Source: JAIRNF01 sp031550925 (GTDB lineage Bacteria; Bacteroidota; Bacteroidia; Bacteroidales; UBA932). From it: 14,393 bases of DNA. The notes under the pieces are model-generated. The model made no database searches. It was not told where the DNA came from and saw only the letters and a program-made list of their open reading frames with translations. Every line of letters begins with the position of its first letter. Position 1 is the stretch's first letter. The translations under genes and the position numbers were made by a program. The stretch is from contig JAVBOE010000011.1 of the NCBI GenBank assembly GCA_031550925.1, forward strand, positions 1 through 14,393, given 5' to 3'. This document shows positions 7,989 to 14,393 of the stretch, piece after piece.

Positions 7989-8022
7989 AAAAGCGATGCC
8001 AGTCATTACCAGCATCGCTTTT
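7989..8022 (-). terminator. Rho-independent terminator of the alpha-2-macroglobulin gene
   Basis: Arms AAAAGCGATGC and GCATCGCTTTT (11 bp) enclose a 12-nt loop, 18 bp past the stop of the minus-strand macroglobulin gene. The minus strand continues as a T-rich tract (TTTTTTATTTAT). It should separate that gene from the TraB/beta-lactamase unit downstream. Confidence 0.85.
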
Positions 8023-8040
8023 GTAAAAAGAGTGATTTGT

Positions 8041-11000
8041 TTAATTCTTCACTTCAACCCATTGTCCGGCGGTGTTGGCCGAGATAGAGTTGTCATACAT
8101 TGCGCTGCAGCTTGTTGCTGGTAAGTAGAACCTACCTTTGTATGCTGCATTCAGACGAACAACAAACGTTTTGCTTTGTCCGGCATTTAGCGAGAAGTAG
8201 GTGTAAACTCTATCATCACGAATATCACGGTAGTCGTAGCTGCTTTCGCTTACTGCATCGGTATCGTTTAAGCGGGTATTAATGATTTCCCAACCTGATG
8301 GGAATATCTGGCTTAGAATCATATTCTTATAGTTGCCTTGTAATCCCGGGTTATAAACGGTAACGGTAGCATAAAAATCTTCTCCCTGAGAGATATTGCT
8401 TACATCAACAGTACCCGAAGAGTTAGAGTATTTAACTGTAATCTTAAGGTCGTTTTCTGCAGCAACCTCTTGTCCTGTTGCTGGAATACCTTCTGCAATA
8501 ATGCGTACAAACAAATCATTCTTGCCCTTATTGGTAATATCCAGCTTACCCTTAGAAACATCCTTCAGCTTACCTGTCCATATTGGTTTGGTAGTATTGA
8601 CTTTTTGAGTTCCGTTATCCTTATACTCAACATTAATTTCTTTGTTTTCGTTATCTGTTGCAGCATATTTTGATAGCGCCATCAAACAGTAAGCAGTTGT
8701 TTGTGTACTCATCCAACGGTTGGATTGAAGCGATTCTGATACCTGTTTTACCAAGGTGAATGCTTTCTCCTTTTGTTTCAGAATAACCATTGTTTCGATT
8801 ATCATAGACCAGTCGCGCTCTGTAGAGCCAAAGCTTTGCGAGAACCCGTTGTACTTGGTATTGATATTTGTTCCGGCTGTTTCAATCAGCTTACGGGCAA
8901 CATCCGGTTGTCCGGCAAGAGCGTATGCTGCTGCAAGAGTCCACTTTGCTTGGATAGATAAATCAGAACGTTCTTTCAAACGGTTCATGGCACCCATTTC
9001 GGGAGCCTTAGCCAGTGCAAGAGTATATAGACGATATGCCTGATCGAAATCGTTTTGTGAGTAGCTGTAATATTCATTCTTAGCGCGCGACATGTTCCAG
9101 TTATTTGCTTCTTTCTTCTGGAAGGCAATCCAAGTCGATTTCATGTTGTAGGGTAGGGTATAGCCCATGTTTTCGGCCTCAATCATAAAATGACCTGCAT
9201 AGCTGCTGCCCCAAAGATTTGGATAACGATCTCCGGGCCAGTAAGCAAACCCGCCTTCTAGTGTAACGAATGATTTAAGTCTATTCAATGTTGCTTTTAC
9301 GTTGGTTTCTGCTTTTCCTTTGTCAGCTGCCGTCATATCCATAACGTTGCTTAGGTATAGCTGAGGGAAGCCTATAGATGTAGTTTGCTCAATACATCCA
9401 TGAGGATAGCTTAGCAAATAACCCAAGCGTTGCGCAAGATTCAGCGGAGGGAAAGTTGATATTTCAAGGCTAACCTCATTTGTACCTTCCATGCCCGGTA
9501 GCGTATAGGTTCCGTTCCATGTTTTACCACCGGTTACAATTGTATTGGTAGTTGTGTACATCTTAGGATTAGCATTACGCACATCAATTTCTATGTCGTA
9601 TTCGGCACGCTCGCTACCGCTGGTTGCAACAATTTTTACCTTGCCCATACCAACACGTTCTTTAACCTTCATGTTGAATGATATAATTTCATCTCCAACA
9701 GAAGAGAAAGTCATTGATTTTGATTTGCCGTTAGGCATTTCAAAGATATCGCTGGCAGTAACTTCAACCTTTACGTTCTTAACTGAAGGTTCCATAGCAA
9801 ATACGTTAACAGGAAGCGCAACTTCTTCGCCCGGACCTAATACTCTTGGTAATGTGGCAACAACCATTAACGGTTTACGAACAGGAGTTGTTTTATCGGT
9901 TGAGCCGTATGCATCGCCGCTTCCGGCAATTACCATAGTACGAACTGAGCCTACATAGTTAGGCATAGTAATGGTATGCTCGTCAGTCTTTCCTTTAAGT
10001 GTGAATGGACCTAAGAACTTAACCACCGGTTTAAAGCGGTTAGCCTTTTGTCCGCCTTCTTTTCCTGCTTCTTCGTCATCACCACCAATAGCGAATAGCT
10101 GCTCAATTTTACCGCCAAATGCACCAATAACGGCCTCATATAAATCCCACGTTCTAACACCTAATGCTTCGCGTGCAAAGAATGTTTTCCAAGGATCCGG
10201 AGTCTTAAAGTTGGTAAGGTCAAGAAGTCCGTCATCCACAATAGCAATGGTATAGGTCATTGTACGGTTATTCTTTTCGCTAACCTTCAGCTTAAACGTT
10301 TCGCTTGGCTTTAATACATCAGGCATACTGATTTGAGGCTCGAGCTTAGTTTTTGCATCTTCAACCATTACAGGAATAACGCCATATAAACGGATCGGGA
10401 GATCGTTCTTAGTGTTTGCATGTTGTTGCACTAAGGTAACGTGCACATATACGTTAGGTAGCATTTCGGGCGTGATATCAAGCGTGATATCTGTTTCTTT
10501 TGCTTTGCCTTCTACCCAGAATGAACGAACTACTTTTTGTCCCGATTCTACACTGATTAAAGCGCGCGAACCTTGTGAGGTAGGAATATTTATTTTTGCT
10601 TTTTCACCAACGTTGTACACCTTTTTATCGGCAGTAACGGTAAGCATAGTAGCGCCACTGGCATCGTTCTGACGAGGACGACCACCCCAGCTGGGCCAAT
10701 CGATGTATGAAACCAGCCCACCTTGGTGTCCTTCGCTATCAGTAACGGTTACAAGGTAACGACCCCATTCGCTATGGGTAGCTGTAAACTTAAAGGTTCC
10801 TCTACCGCCCTTGGTGTTGATAGTTGCTGAATGTACCTGACGTTTGTAGCTGCTTTGCGAGAAGTTTGCAGAATTACCATTTGATGAACTCCACCACCAG
10901 CTCCAGTCAACTTTGTAAATTACTACCTTTAAGCCACTGCGATCAACAGGCTTTCCGCTTACATCAACCGTAGCAACTTCGAAAGTTTGCTCCTTATCGG

Positions 11001-13590
11001 TTTCGAGCATATTGTCGCTACCTGCGCCCTTAGGCTGTTTAACTCCTACAAAAACGCTATATGGAGCAACTGTAGTAGTAATAGTGTTGGTACTGAAATC
11101 TCCACCTTCTTCAAATACGCGTGTTGTAAAGGCTGCCCTGAGCATGCCCGGCACATCGTTATCAATATTGAATGATGTATTGAAATCGGCATGACCATTC
11201 TCATCTAAGTTGCCGCTAAAAATTGTCTTTTCTTCCGAACTGAGGTATCTGTTAGGGCTATCAAACGCAAATGCCTCATAGCCTTTAAATGTTGTCTTGG
11301 TTGGGGCTATCAGCATTTCAACAACAGCAGCCAAATTCTTTGCCGGAGCACCGTGTAACCATTTAGAATCGATGCTACCACTAACCTTATTTGCTGCGGG
11401 TATAGGCGCATCCGGTAAGCTAAGCTCTATTTTTAAACGGTTGGGTTTAACCGTTTCAATCTTTATAGTTTTGCTGAATGATGTACCACCAACGCGTGCA
11501 TAAGCAGTCCAGTTACCGGTTGGAGCATCTGCATCTGTAGTCATGGTAAAGCTGTAGAAGTTATGGTCGTTACCTGTGCGGCTTACCTTATTTACAATCT
11601 GCCCCATAGGGTTAACCAGCTCAAAGTTTACAGGGTGGTTCTTTGGCAATGTTTTGTCTTTATCTTCCAGAACGAAGGTTAAGAACAGCGTATCACCGGG
11701 GCGCCATACGCCACGCTCTCCATATATAAAGCCTTTCAAGCCTTTTTGCACAACATCGCCCGATACATCAAAGCTGCTTAAGCTGTTCGACATACCATCG
11801 TCTAAGCGAAGGTATGAACGTTGTTTTCCGCTCTTAGCAACCATAATGTAAGGTTTGCCTTTGAAGGCTACTTGAGCCATACCGTCGCCATCGGTTTTGC
11901 CGCTACCTATCAGCTGTTGCTGGTAGCTATATACCTCAACGTCCACACCAGACATAGGTAGGGTAGTTACTAGGTTGGAAATAGCGGTATATAGCGTACT
12001 ATTCTCTCCAATTTTAGCAATTACACCAATATCTGATGCAAGTATGTTGCGCGAAATATTTGCTTTACGTTGACGGTAGTACGAATCGAGACAAGGGTTA
12101 TTATAGTAGCTGTCTTCATCATCGTAATCATAGTAGTAATCGTCGTAGTAATAGTATGAGTAGCCATTATCGGGGTTGTCATATTCACTTTCGGCACTCT
12201 CAAATGTTTCGGGTTCGCTAAAGTATGTGCCATCATCACTACATGGATAAATGGCTTGAGACTTCTTGAAGCCCAATTCTACTCTGTATATAGCACCCGG
12301 TTCCGGTTCAATCAGCTTAGATAAATCAAGTGAGTAGGTAGCCCATTGTTGAAGCATAGGGGTGTTATCATCACCTAGCGTAATGGTTTCCATTTTAATC
12401 AAACGTCCGGCACGCTTAAGTTCGCGACCACCATCCAGCTTATTTACCTGCATGAATTGAAGAACATTGTTCTCATATACTTTAATAATCTTAGCTGTTA
12501 CAGATTTAACGTTTACCGCTTGGAACGGAACAACCAAGCCGTTAGAATTTGGTAGTATGCTGCCTTTGCCTATAAAGCGGATAGCAGGTTTTACAGACTC
12601 AAATTGAACATCCACAGAAACATCGTTAGTTAAACGTCCGTTACGCGTATTTTTTAACCCTTGGTGAATGGTTAGCGTTTGCGCACCCGACATTTTATAC
12701 TGTGGATAAATATACACATTGTTGAGCTCTACCTTAAAGCGAAGCCTGCTGCTATTGCTAAGCGTAATAATACCATCTAGAGATTGTTTCTCGTCAATAG
12801 CACTAGAAAATTGGCATTGGATATATTGGTCGTCTCCGTTATGAACCACAGTTGCCAATAGTTCGAAATCGTTAATGCCGGGAATTTTTACTTCTTCCTC
12901 AGCCTTGTAATCATAGCCTATGCTTTTTCCATCAAAAGCAAGAGTGACGTTGTAAGCGTTATCCTTGCTTTGAAGGCTGTCTATAGTGAAGTTATGCACA
13001 TTGAGACCTGCATGATCCCAGCTAATTGAAAAGTTTTTTCCGTTAGCTTTTGCCGCAAGAATTTTTTCAACTTTTGCGTCTTCGGTATAATCGGCGGTAG
13101 AGATAGTACCCGACAAAGCGTATAATCCGTTTGCCGAAGAGCTGTACATTGTCAACCCATTGATAGAGTACGCAAAACGAGGAGATAATGTGCTGAATGA
13201 GAATTCGAATTTCTTGTATTCACTTTCAGCATCAGAAAAGAAATCACCAACATTAAATGTAACACTATAGGTTTTGGCAGATTGCAGATACTCTTTCGGT
13301 CTGAATTCAACCGTATAAGAATCGACTATTACAGCCTCTCCTTCAATGCTTGGGCTAAACTTAAACGGGCTGCTCTTTAGAGTAGCGCCAACTTCTTGAT
13401 TCTTGATTTCCTCGCTCAGATATATTGTAATCGGCGAGGTAATAGAAACTGTTCCGGATGTAAAGGCCGAAACGTAAGGGTTAAAGGCGGGCTCTTCTAT
13501 AGAACCTTTGTCTTTACAACCGATAATGCTAAATATGATAAATAGCATTACTACGGCCATACCCAGGCGATAGCAAGGAGATTGTTTCAT
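8041..13590 (-). CDS. Alpha-2-macroglobulin family lipoprotein with thioester
   Basis: This 1849-residue envelope protein is a bacterial alpha-2-macroglobulin of the YfhM type, which traps proteases that cut its bait region and can bind them covalently. A lipoprotein signal ends in SIIGC, giving lipidated Cys25. The next residue is Lys, not Asp, so an outer-membrane location is likely. Domains in order: Big_5-like Ig domain (about 37-135), further macroglobulin-type domains, an MG2-like domain with VWRPGD (628-633), a bait-region domain (about 975-1130), the central A2M domain (about 1190-1280) and a thioester domain with C1399-I-E-Q1402. The C-terminus (about 1690-1849) has a typical PSGWEI macroglobulin domain. 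A Tyr/Asp-rich stretch spans residues 476-506. The frame is open to a TTG at 13599, but the ATG at 13590 begins the normal signal peptide. No pbpC follows it, unlike in many bacteria. It ends at its own terminator. Confidence 0.95.
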   Translation of the reverse strand: MKQSPCYRLGMAVVMLFIIFSIIGCKDKGSIEEPAFNPYVSAFTSGTVSITSPITIYLSEEIKNQEVGATLKSSPFKFSPSIEGEAVIVDSYTVEFRPKEYLQSAKTYSVTFNVGDFFSDAESEYKKFEFSFSTLSPRFAYSINGLTMYSSSANGLYALSGTISTADYTEDAKVEKILAAKANGKNFSISWDHAGLNVHNFTIDSLQSKDNAYNVTLAFDGKSIGYDYKAEEEVKIPGINDFELLATVVHNGDDQYIQCQFSSAIDEKQSLDGIITLSNSSRLRFKVELNNVYIYPQYKMSGAQTLTIHQGLKNTRNGRLTNDVSVDVQFESVKPAIRFIGKGSILPNSNGLVVPFQAVNVKSVTAKIIKVYENNVLQFMQVNKLDGGRELKRAGRLIKMETITLGDDNTPMLQQWATYSLDLSKLIEPEPGAIYRVELGFKKSQAIYPCSDDGTYFSEPETFESAESEYDNPDNGYSYYYYDDYYYDYDDEDSYYNNPCLDSYYRQRKANISRNILASDIGVIAKIGENSTLYTAISNLVTTLPMSGVDVEVYSYQQQLIGSGKTDGDGMAQVAFKGKPYIMVAKSGKQRSYLRLDDGMSNSLSSFDVSGDVVQKGLKGFIYGERGVWRPGDTLFLTFVLEDKDKTLPKNHPVNFELVNPMGQIVNKVSRTGNDHNFYSFTMTTDADAPTGNWTAYARVGGTSFSKTIKIETVKPNRLKIELSLPDAPIPAANKVSGSIDSKWLHGAPAKNLAAVVEMLIAPTKTTFKGYEAFAFDSPNRYLSSEEKTIFSGNLDENGHADFNTSFNIDNDVPGMLRAAFTTRVFEEGGDFSTNTITTTVAPYSVFVGVKQPKGAGSDNMLETDKEQTFEVATVDVSGKPVDRSGLKVVIYKVDWSWWWSSSNGNSANFSQSSYKRQVHSATINTKGGRGTFKFTATHSEWGRYLVTVTDSEGHQGGLVSYIDWPSWGGRPRQNDASGATMLTVTADKKVYNVGEKAKINIPTSQGSRALISVESGQKVVRSFWVEGKAKETDITLDITPEMLPNVYVHVTLVQQHANTKNDLPIRLYGVIPVMVEDAKTKLEPQISMPDVLKPSETFKLKVSEKNNRTMTYTIAIVDDGLLDLTNFKTPDPWKTFFAREALGVRTWDLYEAVIGAFGGKIEQLFAIGGDDEEAGKEGGQKANRFKPVVKFLGPFTLKGKTDEHTITMPNYVGSVRTMVIAGSGDAYGSTDKTTPVRKPLMVVATLPRVLGPGEEVALPVNVFAMEPSVKNVKVEVTASDIFEMPNGKSKSMTFSSVGDEIISFNMKVKERVGMGKVKIVATSGSERAEYDIEIDVRNANPKMYTTTNTIVTGGKTWNGTYTLPGMEGTNEVSLEISTFPPLNLAQRLGYLLSYPHGCIEQTTSIGFPQLYLSNVMDMTAADKGKAETNVKATLNRLKSFVTLEGGFAYWPGDRYPNLWGSSYAGHFMIEAENMGYTLPYNMKSTWIAFQKKEANNWNMSRAKNEYYSYSQNDFDQAYRLYTLALAKAPEMGAMNRLKERSDLSIQAKWTLAAAYALAGQPDVARKLIETAGTNINTKYNGFSQSFGSTERDWSMIIETMVILKQKEKAFTLVKQVSESLQSNRWMSTQTTAYCLMALSKYAATDNENKEINVEYKDNGTQKVNTTKPIWTGKLKDVSKGKLDITNKGKNDLFVRIIAEGIPATGQEVAAENDLKITVKYSNSSGTVDVSNISQGEDFYATVTVYNPGLQGNYKNMILSQIFPSGWEIINTRLNDTDAVSESSYDYRDIRDDRVYTYFSLNAGQSKTFVVRLNAAYKGRFYLPATSCSAMYDNSISANTAGQWVEVKN
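12100..12165 (-). repeat. Tyr/Asp codon-repeat tract inside the macroglobulin gene
   Basis: Residues 476-497 of the macroglobulin are almost entirely Tyr and Asp, with a few Glu, Ser, Gly and Asn. They are encoded by a run of TAC/TAT and GAT/GAC triplets that appears on the plus strand as GTA, ATA and ATC repeats. It is low-complexity, in frame, and sits just before a conserved NPCLDSYY segment (498-505). It is likely an exposed flexible loop and could vary in length between strains. Confidence 0.7.
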
Positions 13591-13649
13591 AATACTCAAG
13601 TGTTTTTATGTTATTTGTTAGTAATTTTCGAAAGGCTTTATGCTTATCG

Positions 13650-13657
13650 CAAAAATA
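13650..13657 (-). promoter_or_regulatory. Candidate -7 promoter box for the macroglobulin gene
   Basis: The minus-strand octamer TATTTTTG matches TAnnTTTG exactly and lies 59 bp upstream of the ATG, which would give a leader of about 50 nt. A second exact match, TACTTTTG, is at 13691-13698, giving a possible tandem promoter. No convincing -33 TTG is seen for either. The AT-rich context raises the chance of random matches. Confidence 0.4.
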
Positions 13658-13698
13658 GTATTTTTATACTTAAATTCATTTACAGTTAAGCAAAAGTA

Positions 13699-13859
13699 TT
13701 GCCATATTTTCTTAATTTATTAAACATGTTTTTAGCTGACGATTTATAGATGCATACAAGAGAGAAATTCCATAAAGTGGGATGAAAAAAGTATGTTTGT
13801 ATACTAATTATTAAGTATAAATGATAAGTTATTAATGTCAGTTTCTGGGGGAAAATCCC
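13699..13859. other. Gene-free stretch between the macroglobulin promoter region and the IS element
   Basis: This 161-bp AT-rich stretch has no open frame with recognisable content and no strong hairpin. A small GGGGAAAATCCC motif at its right end (about 13847-13859) abuts the left hairpin of the IS element, so the true left end of the element may lie here. Apart from that I see nothing in it. Confidence 0.4.
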
Positions 13860-13903
13860 TCGCCTTCAGGCGAAGACTTTAGTATCTTTGGGATAAAAAT
13901 TAT

Positions 13904-14338
13904 ATGCAAAATTATCGCAAAACGAGTCATAGTACGTATGATTGTAAATATCATATCGTTTGGATAACCAAGTATCGCAAGCGGGTTTTGAGCGGTCTTA
14001 TAGCCGAACGAGTTCGGGAGCTGATTCGCGGTATCTGCAAGGAGCATGATGTAGAGATAATCAAAGGTCATATATCTCAAGATCACGTGCATTTGTTTGT
14101 TTCTGTTCCTCCGCATTTGGCAATAAGCAAACTTATACAATATCTTAAGGGCAAAAGTTCTTATAAGCTTCTTCAAGAGAACCGTCAGTTGTCCAAGATA
14201 TTTTGGGGTCGTCATTTGTGGGGCAGAGGTTATTTTGTTGCGACTTCGGGTAATATTACTGATGAGGTTATCATGGAATACATAAATAATCAGGACAATA
14301 ATGAGCATGAAGATGATTTTAGCATCGGCCAATCTTAA
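13904..14338 (+). CDS. tnpA: IS200/IS605 family Y1 transposase
   Basis: This 144-residue protein is a complete Y1 (HUH single-strand) transposase, the normal length for TnpA. The metal-binding HUH motif is H61-V-H63 within DHVHLFVSVPP. The catalytic tyrosine is most likely Y126 in the helix EYINNQ near the C-terminus. The N-terminal YDCKYHIVWITKYRKRVL segment is typical of the family. These enzymes cut and rejoin single-stranded DNA at hairpin-marked ends through a 5'-phosphotyrosine link. All key residues are present, with no frameshift or truncation, so it may be active. The start ATG at 13904 is 30 bp after the left hairpin, and the stop lies one base before the right hairpin. It is divergent from the macroglobulin gene. 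Confidence 0.92.
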   Translation: MQNYRKTSHSTYDCKYHIVWITKYRKRVLSGLIAERVRELIRGICKEHDVEIIKGHISQDHVHLFVSVPPHLAISKLIQYLKGKSSYKLLQENRQLSKIFWGRHLWGRGYFVATSGNITDEVIMEYINNQDNNEHEDDFSIGQS

Positions 14339-14339
14339 G

Positions 14340-14382
14340 TCGGCTTCAGCCGATGAATAAATCTTTCGGCTTTTAGCCGAAA
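14340..14382 (+). repeat. Right-end hairpin pair of the IS element
   Basis: Two adjacent stem-loops follow the transposase stop: a 5-bp stem with TTCA loop (14340-14353) and an 8-bp stem with TTT loop (14364-14382). They are probably the right-end recognition structure for TnpA and may also stop transcription leaving the element. The 3' end of the transposase gene (CATCGGC, 14323-14329) can pair with GCCGATG (14349-14355), which would disrupt the first hairpin. Confidence 0.6.
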
Positions 14383-14393
14383 TGTAGTTTAAT

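Larger units (their letters stand above)
13860..14382 (+). mobile_element. IS200/IS605-type insertion sequence, tnpA only
   Basis: A single transposase gene is flanked by short hairpins, the structure of IS200-group elements, which have no inverted terminal repeats and move as single-stranded circles. The left hairpin is TCGCC-TTCA-GGCGA (13860-13873). The right side has TCGGC-TTCA-GCCGA (14340-14353) and TTTCGGCT-TTT-AGCCGAAA (14364-14382). The left hairpin and the first right hairpin share the same TTCA loop. No tnpB gene is present. The exact cleavage sites cannot be set from one copy, so these limits are the outermost hairpins, and the real right end may lie just beyond the window. Confidence 0.75.

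Noticed and set aside
13591..13599. TTG start three codons upstream for the macroglobulin
   Set aside because: The ATG at 13590 begins a standard lipoprotein signal peptide, and nothing supports the TTG.
13838..14332. Long minus-strand open frame opposite the transposase
   Set aside because: It is the antisense shadow of a clearly recognised transposase and has no recognisable protein content.

Overview
The window looks like chromosomal DNA from a member of the Bacteroidota, most likely a Bacteroidales-type organism. Support comes from AT-rich intergenic DNA, genes without Shine-Dalgarno sequences, upstream boxes that fit the Bacteroidota -7 consensus TAnnTTTG, many signal peptides ending in A-Q, and the families present (secreted Tricorn-like protease, alpha-2-macroglobulin lipoprotein, TraB/GumN protein). 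No species can be named from the sequence alone.

Layout. Positions 1-115 hold no gene I can support. A small cold-shock protein gene lies on the minus strand (187-387) and ends at a perfect-palindrome terminator (116-147). Divergent from it is a two-gene plus-strand unit: an unrecognised secreted protein (668-1474) and a protein (1491-2573) that looks like two fused immunity domains, Imm5-like then YezG-like. A shared hairpin terminator (2591-2628) separates this unit from a long minus-strand block. Read in the direction of transcription, that block has an alpha-2-macroglobulin lipoprotein with an intact CIEQ thioester (13590-8041), a terminator, a TraB/GumN gene broken by one in-frame TAA (7948-7055), a class A beta-lactamase-like serine hydrolase 26 bp further on (7028-6108), a terminator, and a secreted Tricorn-like S41 protease (5872-2645). 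The right edge carries a tnpA-only IS200/IS605-type element (about 13860-14382) with hairpins at both ends, divergent from the macroglobulin gene.

How the genes fit together. The minus-strand block is an envelope set: a protease trap, a putative membrane-associated or secreted metalloprotease relative (broken), a penicillin-interacting-type serine hydrolase and a large secreted protease. They share a compartment, but terminators between most of them argue against a single operon; only the TraB remnant and the beta-lactamase-like gene are likely co-transcribed. The macroglobulin gene is not followed by the pbpC gene that often accompanies bacterial homologues.

I did not find a clearly new multi-gene system. 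The most notable points are the single stop codon that separates the two GxxH motifs of the TraB protein, the orphan double-immunity protein with its unknown secreted partner, and departures from textbook active-site residues in the Tricorn-like and beta-lactamase-like proteins. All family calls are from reading motifs, not from database searches.
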